From the NCBI RefSeq assembly GCF_003991905.1, contig NZ_RSCL01000037.1, forward strand, positions 18,774 to 82,773: a stretch of DNA of 64,000 nucleotides. The letters run 5' to 3'. The notes beneath the pieces are model-generated. The model was given only the letters and a program-made list of their open reading frames with translations, searched no databases and was not told the origin of the DNA. The translations under genes were made by a program, and so were the position numbers. This document shows, piece after piece, positions 23,860-34,492 of this stretch. Source of the stretch: Dulcicalothrix desertica PCC 7102. Its GTDB lineage: Bacteria > Cyanobacteriota > Cyanobacteriia > Cyanobacteriales > Nostocaceae. Numbering within the stretch: the first letter of the stretch is position 1; each line of letters begins with the position of its first letter.

Positions 23860-24915
23860 TTACTCTTCGCTTTCTTGATAGAACTGCTGCAATTCCTGTA
23901 ATTGTGTTCGTCGAGATTTTTGACGATATTTTTTGGTTTCGAGTTTCGGTTCGTAGTGACTTTCACCTTTACCTTTGCTTTTTAGCTTTAAGGTCGATTC
24001 GGGGTCGGTTGATGAATTGAGATGAGCTTGTCTTGATACAGATTCTTCTAAAAAGACTAAGTAATGTTCGTACCGTTCCCAATCTCCGCGAACTACACAT
24101 AATGGTTCATCACGATGCAGGCAGTCACCAAATCGACAGTTTCCAGTAGCTAGCTTCAGTCTTGCTTCTGGAAAATAGTATGCTAGTTCAGATGGACTAC
24201 AATTTAAGTCGGGTTGGTTAAAACCTGGGGTGTCAGCGAGCAAACCACCGTTTGGCAGTTCAAATAGTTCAACGTGACGGGTAGTATGGCGCCCTTTACC
24301 AAGTTTTCCTGAAACTTCACCAACACGCAAGTTAATATTTGGAATTAATTTATTTATTAAGCTCGATTTACCTACACCAGAGGCGCCTGCTAACACGGTA
24401 GTTTTATTTTGAAGTCTATTTAATAAAATATCGGTGTTGAGACTGTTATATACACTAATAAAAGTAGGTTGATAACCCCATAAACTTAATCGTTCCTTAA
24501 TATCCTCTTGTTCTGCATGTGATACTAAGTCAGATTTATTGAGACACAAAACAACATCTAAGCCAGTAGATTCAGCTTTGACTAAAAAACGGCTAAGTTG
24601 ATATGGTTCTAACGGTGGGTCAGCGGCGGCAAATACGAGTAATATTTGATTAACATTAGCGATTGCGGGACGGTCTAATTGACTCGAACGTGGTAAAACA
24701 TCCGCAATAGCACCCCTATTACCAGTCCAGTCAGGTTCTTCAACTACAACACGGTCTCCAACCATGACAGACAGCCCGATTTTTTTTAATCGAGTTCGAC
24801 GAGTACAGAGGAGGGTTGAAGTGTCAAGTTCTCCTCTGTCTCCATCGAGTTGCACCTGATAAAAATTAGCCTGTACAGCAACGACCGTACCTGTTAGTTG
24901 TGCCTTCGCTTCCAT
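23860..24915 (-). CDS. rsgA: small ribosomal subunit biogenesis GTPase
   Basis: A 351-residue circularly permuted GTPase that helps mature the 30S subunit. An OB-fold start (AQLTGTVVAVQANFYQVQL) precedes the G motifs in the permuted order: LCLNKSD (G4), GASGVGKSSL (G1), GKGRHTT (G2) and LADTPGF (G3). The C-terminal zinc region is present: GNCRFGDCLHRDEPLC. The last ~45 residues are Lys/Arg-rich. It starts 1 bp after the tusA-like stop, so translation is likely coupled. Confidence 0.95.
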   Translation of the reverse strand: MEAKAQLTGTVVAVQANFYQVQLDGDRGELDTSTLLCTRRTRLKKIGLSVMVGDRVVVEEPDWTGNRGAIADVLPRSSQLDRPAIANVNQILLVFAAADPPLEPYQLSRFLVKAESTGLDVVLCLNKSDLVSHAEQEDIKERLSLWGYQPTFISVYNSLNTDILLNRLQNKTTVLAGASGVGKSSLINKLIPNINLRVGEVSGKLGKGRHTTRHVELFELPNGGLLADTPGFNQPDLNCSPSELAYYFPEARLKLATGNCRFGDCLHRDEPLCVVRGDWERYEHYLVFLEESVSRQAHLNSSTDPESTLKLKSKGKGESHYEPKLETKKYRQKSRRTQLQELQQFYQESEE

Positions 24916-24916
24916 A

Positions 24917-25183
24917 TTAACCGCGACCGCTCACCGCGTTTGGACGGCGTACTAACAATGAAAAGTAACCAGAACAATCGGTTATTTGCTCGACTTGAAA
25001 ACCTGCCATAGTTAAGCTATCAGGTACTTGCTCGATTGGTTCACCTGGGTCTAACCAAACTTCTAGCAAATTACCTGGTGCCATTTTTTCTAAGCTTAAC
25101 TTTGTCCGAACAAAATTAATCGGACAAGGGGTACCACGCAAATCAAGTTGAGCATCGGGTGTGTATGTAGAAGATACGCTCAT
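24917..25183 (-). CDS. TusA/SirA-family sulfurtransferase-like protein
   Basis: An 88-residue protein with the family motif LDLRGTPCPINFVRTKLSLEKM and the closing EVWLDPGEPIEQVPDSLTMAGFQVEQI. TusA proteins carry sulfur on the Cys of a CPxP motif; here the motif is CPIN, so the second proline is replaced while the Cys is kept. The role may be sulfur relay for tRNA or cofactor synthesis. It sits between dnaJ (7 bp upstream) and rsgA (1 bp downstream), clearly one operon. Confidence 0.85.
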   Translation of the reverse strand: MSVSSTYTPDAQLDLRGTPCPINFVRTKLSLEKMAPGNLLEVWLDPGEPIEQVPDSLTMAGFQVEQITDCSGYFSLLVRRPNAVSGRG

Positions 25184-25190
25184 TCCTAGT

Positions 25191-26333
25191 TTATCTCTGA
25201 TGGAAAAAGTTGCCTAAAAACCCTTCGATACCGCCCTTTCCGGTGCGTTCTCCTCTAATTTTAGCGAGTTCTTCAAGCAATTTTCGCTCTTCAGCGCTTA
25301 ATTTAGATGGATTTGGAATATCAATCATTACCGTTACCAACTGGTCACCCCGGTTAACAGGATTGCCTAATCTTGGCACGCCATGATTTTCTAACTTAAA
25401 CTCAGCGTAAGGCTGTGTGCCCGCAGGAATCGTTAATTCCTCTGGCCCATCTACGGTATCTACCTGTAGTCTACATCCTAAAATTGCTTGCAAATAACTA
25501 ATTGAAATTGTAGAGCGTATATTTAAGTCTTCGCGTTGGAATTCGCTATCTTCGTTAACTGTTAGTTGAACATACAAGTCACCTGCTGGGCCACCGCGTT
25601 GACCTGCATCTCCTTCACCAGGTATCCGCAAACGTAGTCCATCGTAAACCCCTGCTGGAATTGTGATTTTGAGTTGTTTCGCTACCTGATTTGCGCCTTT
25701 GCCACCACAGTTATCACATTTTTCTTCGATAACCATTCCCGTTCCATTACAGGTGGGACAAGTTGAAACTTGGGTGAAACTACCAAAAGGTGTACGTGTG
25801 ACGCGACGTACTTGTCCGGTTCCGCTACAAGTTGAACATGTACGCGGTCGAGTTCCGGGTTTGGCGCCACTTCCGGTACAAACTTCACAAGTTTCTAAAT
25901 GAGCAATACGAATTTGTTTTTCGCCACCAAATACAGCTTCGCGAAAGTCTAACTTTAGGTCGAGTTGTAGGTCATCACCGCGAACCGGACCACTACGGCG
26001 CCGTTGCTGCGTTGGACCGCCCATACCACCTGCGAAACCGCTGAAAATACTTTCAAAAATATCGGCGAAACCACCCATGTCGCCCATATCTTGAAACCCA
26101 ACCCCAGCTCCCGCATTCACACCATCGTGACCAAAACGGTCGTAGCGTGCGCGTACTTCTGGCTCAGAAAGCACTTCATAAGCACGGTTAATTTCTTTAA
26201 AACGTTCTTCTGCCCCCGCTTCTTTATTCACGTCTGGGTGGTACTTACGAGCCAATCGACGGTAAGCACTTTTAATTTCGTCTTTGTCTGCCTCACGAGA
26301 GACACCTAAAATTTCATAATAGTCGCGAGCCAT
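25191..26333 (-). CDS. dnaJ: chaperone DnaJ (type I)
   Basis: A 380-residue Hsp40. J domain at 1-70 with the HPD tripeptide ([12 protein letters not shown]); Gly/Phe region (about 75-120); zinc region with four CxxCxGxG repeats ([32 protein letters not shown]); and the substrate-binding C-terminal domains. DnaJ loads client proteins on DnaK and stimulates its ATPase. It follows dnaK by 425 bp and leads the tusA-like and rsgA genes. Confidence 0.97.
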   Translation of the reverse strand: MARDYYEILGVSREADKDEIKSAYRRLARKYHPDVNKEAGAEERFKEINRAYEVLSEPEVRARYDRFGHDGVNAGAGVGFQDMGDMGGFADIFESIFSGFAGGMGGPTQQRRRSGPVRGDDLQLDLKLDFREAVFGGEKQIRIAHLETCEVCTGSGAKPGTRPRTCSTCSGTGQVRRVTRTPFGSFTQVSTCPTCNGTGMVIEEKCDNCGGKGANQVAKQLKITIPAGVYDGLRLRIPGEGDAGQRGGPAGDLYVQLTVNEDSEFQREDLNIRSTISISYLQAILGCRLQVDTVDGPEELTIPAGTQPYAEFKLENHGVPRLGNPVNRGDQLVTVMIDIPNPSKLSAEERKLLEELAKIRGERTGKGGIEGFLGNFFHQR

Positions 26334-26758
26334 ATTGTAAAAGGTGAGAGTTAGAAGTTAGACATTTGCGCGTAAGCCTCTTTCAATTTCTCTTTGATAG
26401 AGGCGCCGAAGGCAAGAGTTAAGTTTTGTTAATAGTAAATTTTACCTTTTACCTTCTACAAAAATCACCAAAAATAAATATATTTAGTCGTTTTGGACTC
26501 CAAAAGTGTCCACCGGTTAAAAAGGTATGTAACTTTTTGGTTCGTGAAACGTTATCAAACGTCATGTATGAGTATACTTAAAATCATCAAGGAAGTGCAG
26601 GTGTGGTTTCCACCGCCTTATACGACAACTGCCTACAACAGTAGGTGCGGAAAACCGTATCTTGTACGATAGAATTTGAATATGTTATGTCATTCAAAAG
26701 CAGTAGAGACGTTACATGTAACGTCTCTACATAATAATATATCTGAATTTTTGTTAAC
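26334..26758. other. 425-bp dnaK-dnaJ intergenic region
   Basis: Contains a 28-bp palindrome (26703-26730) just after the dnaK stop, likely a hairpin at the end of the dnaK mRNA. The rest probably carries a dnaJ promoter. No CIRCE-like TTAGCACTC-type inverted repeat is seen. Short open frames here look random. Confidence 0.5.
26703..26730. repeat. 28-bp GTAGAGAC...GTCTCTAC palindrome, copy 3
   Basis: Perfect palindrome, centre GTTACATGTAAC, identical to the copies at 20876 and 48628. Confidence 0.85.
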
Positions 26759-28717
26759 CTAGTCAATCGCTTCGTAATCAGCCAAGGCAGCCGCTTCTTC
26801 TTCAAAATCAAAGTTGAATTGCGGTGTCATGTTTTCGTTTACACCATTATTGCTTTCAATACTTGAGGTATTGGTTATTTCGACAATTTCACCTGGTTGA
26901 CTGTTGCCAGCTCGATTATAAACCTCGGCGCCGATAGCAAATAAAGCTTGTTGGAATTCCTCCAAACGTTGTTGGAACTCGTGAATAGAAACACTACTAT
27001 CGTTACTTATTGCTTGTAATTGAGATAGTTTTTCATCAGCTGACTGTTTCATGGAGTCGCTAATTAGATGAGCGTTATTTCTCAAAGTAGATTCATAACT
27101 ACCCAACAAGTTATCAGCTTGGTTTTTCAAAGCAACCATTTCAATACGCTTCTTATCTTCTTCTGCAAAAACTTCGGCTTCTTGGCGCATTTTTTCGATT
27201 TCCAGCGCGCTTAAACCACCTGTATTAGTAATACGTATGCTTTGCTCTCTACCAGTACCTTTGTCTTGGGCAGCAACTTGCATGATACCGTTGACATCAA
27301 TTTCAAACGATACCTCAATTTGTGGAACTCCGCGCGGTGCAGGTGGAATACCAGTTAGTAAGAATTTACCAAGGCTTTTATTATCGCGTGCCATTGCCCG
27401 TTCACCTTGGAGGACATGAATTTCGACTGAAATTTGCCCATCAATAGCGGTAGAGAAAACTTGAGATTTACTGGTGGGAATTGTGGTGTTGCGCTCGATA
27501 ATTTTGGTGAAAACTTCGCCTAAAGTTTCAATACCTATAGATAACGGAGTGACATCGAGTAGCAATAAGTTCTCAACTTCACCACCTAATACCCCAGCTT
27601 GAATTGCGGCGCCAAGAGCAACAGCTTCATCAGGGTTAATAGAGCGGTCAGGAGCTTTGCCACCGAAAAACTTCATTAAAGCATTTTGCACGGCAGGAAT
27701 ACGAGTCGAGCCACCGACCAAAATAATTTTATCGATATTTTGAGGCTTAAGGTCGGCATCTTTGAGTGCTTGCGTCATTGGTTCAAGCGTTGCTGCAATT
27801 AAATTACTTGCTAACTCTTCAAATTTGGCGCGACTTAGTTCGGTTTCTAAATGCTTGGGACCACTGGCATCGGCAGTGATAAATGGCAAATTAATACTTG
27901 TGTTGCCCATGCTCGATAATTCGATTTTGGCTTTTTCTGCAGCCTCACGCAAGCGTTGCAGCGCCATTTTGTCTTGAGCTAAATCAATTCCTGACTCTGA
28001 ACGAAAAACTTCAATCATCCATTCAACAATCACGTTATCAAAGTCATCGCCACCTAAATGGTTATTACCACAAGTCGCTTTAACTTCAAACACGGAATCT
28101 CCGAGTTGAAGAATAGAGACATCAAATGTTCCACCACCAAGGTCAAATACAAGAATTAGCTGTTCAGTATCTTGTTTATCTAACCCGAATGCCAAAGCTG
28201 CTGCGGTAGGTTCATTGATAATACGTAAAACTTCAAGACCAGCAATTGTGCCTGCGTCTTTTGTAGCTTGACGTTGGGCATCGGTAAAATATGCGGGTAC
28301 TGTAATAACTGCTTGTGTAACGGTTTCACCTAAAAAGTTCTCTGCGTCTTGCTTGAGCTTTTGCAAAACCATCGCGGAGATTTCTTGGGGTGTATAGTTC
28401 TTGCCGCGAATTTGGACGTCAACCGTATCATCACGACCTTTTATACACTGATAAGGCACCCTCGACCGCTCGGTCTCTGTATCTTCCCAACGGCGCCCAA
28501 TAAATCGTTTGATACTATAAATAGTATTTTCTGCATTTGTGACAGCTTGACGTTTTGCCAATTGACCAACCAAGCGTTCACCACCCTTACCAAAACCGAC
28601 GATACTTGGAGTTGTTCTTCCACCCTCGGTATTAGCAATAACAATTGGTTGACCACCCTCTAAGACTGCTACGCAACTGTTAGTAGTGCCCAAGTCAATC
28701 CCAATAACTTTTCCCAT
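26759..28717 (-). CDS. dnaK: chaperone DnaK (Hsp70)
   Basis: A 652-residue Hsp70. N-terminal ATPase: [66 protein letters not shown]. Substrate domain from about 390 ([41 protein letters not shown]). The C-terminal tail is acidic ([17 protein letters not shown]), unlike the EEVD of eukaryotic forms and as expected for a cyanobacterial paralogue. Cyanobacteria usually have several DnaKs; grpE upstream and dnaJ downstream suggest this is a main stress-response copy. Confidence 0.97.
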   Translation of the reverse strand: MGKVIGIDLGTTNSCVAVLEGGQPIVIANTEGGRTTPSIVGFGKGGERLVGQLAKRQAVTNAENTIYSIKRFIGRRWEDTETERSRVPYQCIKGRDDTVDVQIRGKNYTPQEISAMVLQKLKQDAENFLGETVTQAVITVPAYFTDAQRQATKDAGTIAGLEVLRIINEPTAAALAFGLDKQDTEQLILVFDLGGGTFDVSILQLGDSVFEVKATCGNNHLGGDDFDNVIVEWMIEVFRSESGIDLAQDKMALQRLREAAEKAKIELSSMGNTSINLPFITADASGPKHLETELSRAKFEELASNLIAATLEPMTQALKDADLKPQNIDKIILVGGSTRIPAVQNALMKFFGGKAPDRSINPDEAVALGAAIQAGVLGGEVENLLLLDVTPLSIGIETLGEVFTKIIERNTTIPTSKSQVFSTAIDGQISVEIHVLQGERAMARDNKSLGKFLLTGIPPAPRGVPQIEVSFEIDVNGIMQVAAQDKGTGREQSIRITNTGGLSALEIEKMRQEAEVFAEEDKKRIEMVALKNQADNLLGSYESTLRNNAHLISDSMKQSADEKLSQLQAISNDSSVSIHEFQQRLEEFQQALFAIGAEVYNRAGNSQPGEIVEITNTSSIESNNGVNENMTPQFNFDFEEEAAALADYEAID

Positions 28718-28965
28718 AAGTATAATATTCTGTACTTGTTAGTTCGTTGACATAACACGGAATATTTACATTGGGTTGAGAGCATACTTACGTAATTATT
28801 ACTAGTGGGAAAAAGTTGCGCTAGCAAAAGAAGTATTAGTGATAATTATGTACCGAACGGTCGTGTACTTGAAGTTTAAAGCAATAGTAGTATAACCGTG
28901 TCAATCAAGAAAATTGACGCGGTAAATACGTACATGGAAACTAACTATCAGGTTCAACTGTCAGC

Positions 28966-29637
28966 TTAACTATCCGCTGCACTTGATTGAGTATCATCAA
29001 GAACTGGCGTATCTTCTTTTGGAGCTGCGACTTTCACCATTGCATGGCGTAGTACACGTTCACCCAAAAAATATCCGCGCACTAACTCTTCTAACACTGT
29101 TCCCTCTGGATGTTCATCCGTAGGTTCGCGCAATACTGCTTCATGAAGGTTGGGGTCAAATGGTTGACCTTCGGGACGCATTGGCGAAACACCCAATCGT
29201 TTTAAACTGTCAACCAGTTGTTTATAAACACCTTGATAGCTTTTATGAATTGCCATCTCAGAATCGTTTTGAGGTTTAATGTGAGCGCGCGCACGCTCAA
29301 AATTATCGACTACTGGTAATAGTTCTGTAATTGTGTTTCGTTTAACTAATGCATCAAGATCGTCTTTTTCCTTCTGAGTGCGCTTGCGATAATTATCGAA
29401 ATCTGCTACTAACCGTGTGTATTGATTGCCACTTGCTTCGAGTTGAGCTTTGAGCGAATCGATTTGCGGCGCCATTGCATTAGCATCATCGGAAGCAGCG
29501 TCAGCATTTACGCTATTGTCAGATGTCGAAGCATAGGAACTCACATCGTTAGTTGCCACAGCACTTGGGTCAGCTACTTCGCTGCCAGATGTACTTGTGT
29601 TGTTTTGTTCAGGGAAGTCGCTATTCATCGTTTGCAT
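28966..29637 (-). CDS. grpE: nucleotide exchange factor GrpE
   Basis: A 223-residue protein. A Ser/Asp/Asn-rich N-terminal tail (~55 residues) precedes a long coiled coil and the head domain with typical motifs ([93 protein letters not shown]). It speeds ADP release from DnaK, encoded next on the same strand. Two ATGs (29637, 29628) are possible; an AGAGG site better fits the inner one. Confidence 0.95.
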   Translation of the reverse strand: MQTMNSDFPEQNNTSTSGSEVADPSAVATNDVSSYASTSDNSVNADAASDDANAMAPQIDSLKAQLEASGNQYTRLVADFDNYRKRTQKEKDDLDALVKRNTITELLPVVDNFERARAHIKPQNDSEMAIHKSYQGVYKQLVDSLKRLGVSPMRPEGQPFDPNLHEAVLREPTDEHPEGTVLEELVRGYFLGERVLRHAMVKVAAPKEDTPVLDDTQSSAADS

Positions 29638-29874
29638 TACCTCTTAGAGTTCTCCTTATTGCTGAGTAGTTAATCATCGTTCTCTATTTTGACAAAAGCT
29701 GGATATATTCGGACAGAGGTTAGAGGACGGCTTTCCGTAGAGTATTGTAGTGCGGGTTTCCGTAAATTGAGTCAAGGTTCTAATTTTTCTTTGTCAAGAT
29801 GAGAGTTCTGGGTTGACTGATGGGAATACTCAATATAGAAGAGGTTTTGGCTACCCATATAAATATAAGAATAT

Positions 29875-31890
29875 ATGACTTATTCGTCATCACAACAGAG
29901 GCGAAGTACTGCTCTTACAACGAGAACAGAATTTTCGCCCTTCGGAACAAAATTAGTACAATCAGGGTTTGTTGATACCGAGCAAATGCGACAAGCACTG
30001 ATAGAAAGTCGCAAAAACGGGACACCTTTGACTGAGGTGCTTGAATCGATTTCAGGGCGCCAGCTATCACCGGAACTGCTGAGATTATATAAAAAACAAC
30101 AACTTTTTGAATTAAAAATACTTTACGGGGTTGAATCACTTGACCCAGAAGTTAACTCCATCGGCACATCGATGGTGGCAAACTTGATAGACACACTTAT
30201 CCCAGTAGATATTTGTCGGCGCCATCGTTTAGTACCATTATCACGTAACGACGAACAAAACCCACCCAATGTATTGGTGGCAATGGTTGACCCAGATAAC
30301 TTAGAAGCATCGGATGATCTAAATCGGATTTTGCGTCCGCAAGGGTTGATGTTGCAACGGATGGTAATCACTACTGAGGACTACCAGCAGATTATCAACC
30401 AGTTTCTTGATGAGCTAGCAGTTAAGCAGAAGCACATCGAGCAGCAAAAATTAACGGATATCAATCAAGATTTAGAAAACCTTGGTGATTTAGATTTAGC
30501 AGATGCTCCAGATGACGCAGAAGCTGATTTAGGGTCAGCGATGAAAGGTGCGGAAGATGCACCGATTATTAATTTGGTGAACCGAATTTTAGGAAAAGCG
30601 TTACAAGAGAAAGTTTCGGATATCCACGTTGAACCGCAAGAAGAGAATTTACGCATACGGTTTCGCAAAGACGGGGTATTGCGCGAAGCGTTTGACGCAT
30701 TACCAAAAAAAATTATTCCTGCCATCACAGCCCGATTTAAGATTATTGCAAATTTAGACATTGCCGAACGGCGCTTACCACAAGACGGACGGATTCGTCG
30801 GATGTTCGAGGGACGTAAGGTTGACTTCCGTGTTAATACCTTACCAAGTCGTTACGGAGAAAAAGTAGTACTGCGGATTTTGGACAACTCCGCAACACAA
30901 TTAGGTTTGGATAAATTAATTACCGACCCAGAAACTTTGCATATCGTCCAAGAAATGGTTTCGCGTCCTTTTGGTTTGATATTAGTAACAGGACCAACAG
31001 GTTCAGGAAAAACGACTTCGCTTTATTCAGCACTTGCCGAACGTAACGACCCAGGTATTAATATCAGTACAGTAGAAGACCCTATTGAGTACAGTTTGCC
31101 AGGAATCACACAGGTACAAGTTATCCGTGAAAAAGGATTAGATTTTGGAACTGCACTACGTGCGTTTTTACGTCAAGACCCTGATGTATTGCTCGTGGGT
31201 GAAACGCGAGATAAAGAGACAGCAAAAACTGCGATTGAAGCAGCGTTAACAGGACACTTAGTATTAACAACACTTCACACCAATGATGCTCCTGGTGCCA
31301 TCGCCCGTTTAGGTGAAATGGGTATTGAACCATTCATGATATCAAGCTCATTACTGGGAGTATTAGCACAGCGCTTAGTACGACGTGTATGTTCAGACTG
31401 CCGTATTCCTTACACTCCGACACCTGAAGAACTCGCTCGTTATGGAATGACGGCATCACAAGATGTTGGGCTAACTCTTTACAAAGCGAATGCACTTAGC
31501 AACGAGCAAATTCTACAAGCCAAGAGTAACGGTTCGCTATGTCCAACATGTAACGGTATTGGGTACAAAGGACGCTGTGGTGTTTACGAAGTCATGAAAA
31601 TTACAGAAAACCTACAGACTTTAATCAACGAAGATGCACCAACCGAACGCATCAAAGAAGTAGCAGTAGAAGAAGGGATGAAAACCCTGCTTGCCTACAG
31701 TTTAGACTTAGTACGTCAAGGCGCCACAACTCTAGAAGAAGTAGAGCGTGTAACCTTCACCGACACAGGTTTAGAAGCAGAACTAAAAGCCAAACGCAAG
31801 AGTGGTTTAACTTGTCGTACATGTAGCGCCGAACTTCAACCCGAATGGCTGGAATGTCCCTACTGTATGACATCCCGCTTCCACGACTAA
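29875..31890 (+). CDS. pilB: type IV pilus extension ATPase PilB (GspE family)
   Basis: A 671-residue secretion ATPase. N-terminal MshE-type domain (FGTKLVQSGFVDTEQMRQALIES, VANLIDTLIPVDICRRHRLVPL), then the ATPase: DIHVEPQEENLRIRFRKDG, Walker A GPTGSGKTTS, Asp box, Walker B LLVGETRDKETA, and the four-Cys zinc region CSDC...CPTC. An extra C-terminal Cys cluster (CRTC...CPYC) ends the protein. It powers pilus assembly for motility and DNA uptake. First gene of a pilB-pilT-pilC cluster, divergent from grpE. Confidence 0.95.
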   Translation: MTYSSSQQRRSTALTTRTEFSPFGTKLVQSGFVDTEQMRQALIESRKNGTPLTEVLESISGRQLSPELLRLYKKQQLFELKILYGVESLDPEVNSIGTSMVANLIDTLIPVDICRRHRLVPLSRNDEQNPPNVLVAMVDPDNLEASDDLNRILRPQGLMLQRMVITTEDYQQIINQFLDELAVKQKHIEQQKLTDINQDLENLGDLDLADAPDDAEADLGSAMKGAEDAPIINLVNRILGKALQEKVSDIHVEPQEENLRIRFRKDGVLREAFDALPKKIIPAITARFKIIANLDIAERRLPQDGRIRRMFEGRKVDFRVNTLPSRYGEKVVLRILDNSATQLGLDKLITDPETLHIVQEMVSRPFGLILVTGPTGSGKTTSLYSALAERNDPGINISTVEDPIEYSLPGITQVQVIREKGLDFGTALRAFLRQDPDVLLVGETRDKETAKTAIEAALTGHLVLTTLHTNDAPGAIARLGEMGIEPFMISSSLLGVLAQRLVRRVCSDCRIPYTPTPEELARYGMTASQDVGLTLYKANALSNEQILQAKSNGSLCPTCNGIGYKGRCGVYEVMKITENLQTLINEDAPTERIKEVAVEEGMKTLLAYSLDLVRQGATTLEEVERVTFTDTGLEAELKAKRKSGLTCRTCSAELQPEWLECPYCMTSRFHD

Positions 31891-31896
31891 CCGTAA

Positions 31897-31914
31897 TAAG
31901 CACTTCAGTGCTTA
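31897..31914. repeat. hairpin between pilB and pilT
   Basis: TAAGCACTTCAGTGCTTA, an 8-bp stem with a two-base loop, followed by AAAAAA. It falls 7 bp after pilB and 25 bp before pilT; it may stabilise or partly end the pilB message. Confidence 0.55.
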
Positions 31915-31938
31915 AAAAACACACAGAGGAGAAAAACA

Positions 31939-33057
31939 ATGGATTTCATGATTGAAGACTTGATGGAAGACATGATTGAACAAGGAGGCTCAGATTTACA
32001 CTTATCTGCAGGTCTACCTCCTTACTTCCGTGTCAGTGGAAAACTCACACCTCAAGAAAAATATGGTGTGATGTCAGTTGACACATGTCAGCGACTAATT
32101 TTTAGTATGCTCAACAACACCCAGCGTAAAACACTAGAACAGACCTGGGAATTAGATTGCTCTTACGGTGTAAAAGGACTAGCGCGCTTTCGTGTTAACG
32201 TTTACAAAGACCGAGGCGCCTATGCAGCATGTTTACGCGCGTTAAGTTCTAAAATTCCTAACTTTGAGAAATTAGGTTTACCCGATGTAGTTCGTGAAAT
32301 GACAGAAAAACCAAGAGGATTAATCTTGGTAACAGGACCTACAGGTTCAGGTAAAACCACAACACTAGCGGCAATGATTGACTTAATCAACCGCACAAAA
32401 GCAGAACATATATTAACAGTAGAAGACCCAATTGAATTTGTTTACGAACCAATTAAAAGCTTAGTACACCAGCGTCAGCTAGGTGAAGACACAAAGAGTT
32501 TTGCCAACGCATTAAAAGCAGCTTTACGGGAAGACCCAGATATTATTCTAGTGGGTGAAATGCGGGATTTAGAAACCATATCTTTGGCAATTTCTGCGGC
32601 AGAAACAGGACACTTAGTATTTGGCACACTACATACAAGCTCGGCTGCACAAACCGTTGACCGGATTATCGACGTTTTTCCACACGAAAGACAAACGCAA
32701 GTCCGTGTACAATTATCAAACTCATTAGTAGCAGTATTTAGTCAAACCTTAGTACCCAAGAAAAATCCCAAACCAGGTGAATATGGTCGGATAATGGCGC
32801 AAGAAATTATGGTAATTACACCAGCTATTTCTAACTTAATTCGTGAAGGAAAAACATCACAAATTTACTCCGCAATTCAAACTGGGGGTAAATTAGGAAT
32901 GCAAACACTAGAATCAGTTTTAGCAAACCTGTATAAGCAAGGAACAATTTCCTTTGAAGCTGCAATGTCTAAAACATCTAAACCCGATGAAGTTCAACGT
33001 CTCATCGGTGGTGTTCCTCCACAAAATGGCACCAAAGTAGCTGCAAAATCCCACTAA
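31939..33057 (+). CDS. pilT: type IV pilus retraction ATPase PilT
   Basis: A 372-residue ATPase of the PilT family: GGSDLHLSAGLPPYFRVSGKL at the start, Walker A GPTGSGKTTT, LTVEDPIEFVY, Walker B IILVGEMRDLETISLAISAAETGHLVFGTLHTSSAAQTVDRIIDVFP, and the PilT-typical AGIR-like C-terminal helix region (ISNLIREGKTSQIYSAIQTG). Retracts pili. An AGGAG ribosome site precedes ATG by ~8 bp. Confidence 0.95.
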   Translation: MDFMIEDLMEDMIEQGGSDLHLSAGLPPYFRVSGKLTPQEKYGVMSVDTCQRLIFSMLNNTQRKTLEQTWELDCSYGVKGLARFRVNVYKDRGAYAACLRALSSKIPNFEKLGLPDVVREMTEKPRGLILVTGPTGSGKTTTLAAMIDLINRTKAEHILTVEDPIEFVYEPIKSLVHQRQLGEDTKSFANALKAALREDPDIILVGEMRDLETISLAISAAETGHLVFGTLHTSSAAQTVDRIIDVFPHERQTQVRVQLSNSLVAVFSQTLVPKKNPKPGEYGRIMAQEIMVITPAISNLIREGKTSQIYSAIQTGGKLGMQTLESVLANLYKQGTISFEAAMSKTSKPDEVQRLIGGVPPQNGTKVAAKSH

Positions 33058-33074
33058 ACCTAATAGTTAGGATT

Positions 33075-33158
33075 TGGGAGTGAGGAGTGAGGAGTTAAAA
33101 TTCCGCACCTCCTAATTCCTAACTTCTAACTCCTAACTCCTAACTTTTAACTCATAAC
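33075..33158. repeat. heptameric STRR between pilT and pilC
   Basis: GAGTGAG / GGAGTTA units (33077-33096) facing CTAACTC-type units (33110-33150), giving a foldable inverted pair in the pilT-pilC transcript. Confidence 0.8.
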
Positions 33159-33168
33159 CTTTTAAAAT

Positions 33169-34389
33169 ATGCCAAGTTTTGTAGCGCGTGTCAGGGATTC
33201 TCAAGGAAAAACTAGAACTGAAAAAGTAACGGCAGAATCAATAAAAGAAGCGCGTATAAATTTACGACAGCAAGGTTTTGTAATTCAAGACTTGAAAAAA
33301 ACAGAAAGTTTTGACCTCAAATCAGCACTTGATTTTAATGCGCGTTTTGCATCAGTTTCTGTTAAAGATAAAGCTGTTTTTTCACGTCAGTTTGCAGCAT
33401 TGGTCAACGCTGGTGTAGCAATTGTAAGAAGTTTAGGTGTACTTGGAGAACAATGCACAAATCCTAAACTAAAGCAAGCACTTTTAGATATAAGTTCCGA
33501 TGTTCAAAACGGGATTAACTTATCTGATGCAATGCGGAAACACCCAAAATGTTTTGACGGGTTGTATGTGAGTATGATACAAGCGGGTGAGGTTGGTGGT
33601 GTACTCGACGAAGTACTCAACCGACTGGCGAAATTATTAGAAGACGTTGCACGTTTACAGAACCAAATTAAAGCAGCACTTTCGTATCCGGTTGTGGTTG
33701 GTTTTTTAGCGGTTGCAATTTTTATTGGGATGACGGTTTTCTTGATTCCAATTTTTGCTAATATCTTCAAAGATTTGGGAACTACATTGCCTCCATTGAC
33801 ACAATTCATGCTTGATGTCAGTGAAATTTTGCGAAGTTGGCGATTATTTGTAGTAATTGCTGCTGTGATTGGTTTGTGGATTGCTTATCAACAATATTAT
33901 AAAACAGCCGTTGGTAGACAAACTATTGACCGTCTTTCTTTAAAAATGCCTTTATTTGGTGACTTGATACAAAAATCAGCCGTCGCCAAATTTAGCCGTA
34001 CATTTGGTTCTTTAACTCGTTCAGGTGTTCCAATTTTAACTTCTCTAGAAATTGTACGTGATACCGCAGGAAATCAAGTTATTTCTAATGCTATTGATGC
34101 CGCACGCGCAGAAGTACAGCAAGGTGGCATGATAAGTATGGCACTGCAAAAAGAGAAAGTTTTCCCTGCAATGGCAATTCAAATGATTAGCATTGGTGAA
34201 GAAACAGGGGAAATTGATGCGATGTTAATGAAAGTCGCTGACTTTTATGAAGATGAAGTTGAACAAGCTGTAAAAGCTCTAACGAGTATTTTGGAACCAA
34301 TTATGATTGTGGTACTTGGGGGAATGGTTGGTACAATTTTGTTATCAATGTATTTGCCCATGTTTGCCGTATTCGAGAAATTGGGATAA
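33169..34389 (+). CDS. pilC: type IV pilus inner-membrane platform protein PilC
   Basis: A 406-residue protein with two GspF domains. N-terminal FVARVRDSQGKTRTEKVTAES, domain 1 FSRQFAALVNAGVAIVRSLGVLGEQ, membrane helices around 170-190, 222-240 and 376-395, and domain 2 FSRTFGSLTRSGVPILTSLEIV ... MISIGEETGEIDAMLMKVADFYEDEVEQAVKALTSILEPIMIVVLGGMVG. It forms the membrane platform on which PilB and PilT act. Third gene of the pil cluster. Confidence 0.95.
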   Translation: MPSFVARVRDSQGKTRTEKVTAESIKEARINLRQQGFVIQDLKKTESFDLKSALDFNARFASVSVKDKAVFSRQFAALVNAGVAIVRSLGVLGEQCTNPKLKQALLDISSDVQNGINLSDAMRKHPKCFDGLYVSMIQAGEVGGVLDEVLNRLAKLLEDVARLQNQIKAALSYPVVVGFLAVAIFIGMTVFLIPIFANIFKDLGTTLPPLTQFMLDVSEILRSWRLFVVIAAVIGLWIAYQQYYKTAVGRQTIDRLSLKMPLFGDLIQKSAVAKFSRTFGSLTRSGVPILTSLEIVRDTAGNQVISNAIDAARAEVQQGGMISMALQKEKVFPAMAIQMISIGEETGEIDAMLMKVADFYEDEVEQAVKALTSILEPIMIVVLGGMVGTILLSMYLPMFAVFEKLG

Positions 34390-34399
34390 CTAAGTAAAA

Positions 34400-34482
34400 G
34401 TTATGAGTTATGAGTGCTGAGTGCTGAGTTATAACTTTTAACTCCTAACTCCTCACTCCTAACTCCTCACTCCTAACTCTTT
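34400..34482. repeat. heptameric STRR downstream of pilC
   Basis: TTATGAG/TGCTGAG units (34400-34429) followed by CTAACTC/CTCACTC units (34440-34481). Same inverted arrangement as the arrays at 3066 and 33075. Confidence 0.8.
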
Positions 34483-34492
34483 ATTATTATAT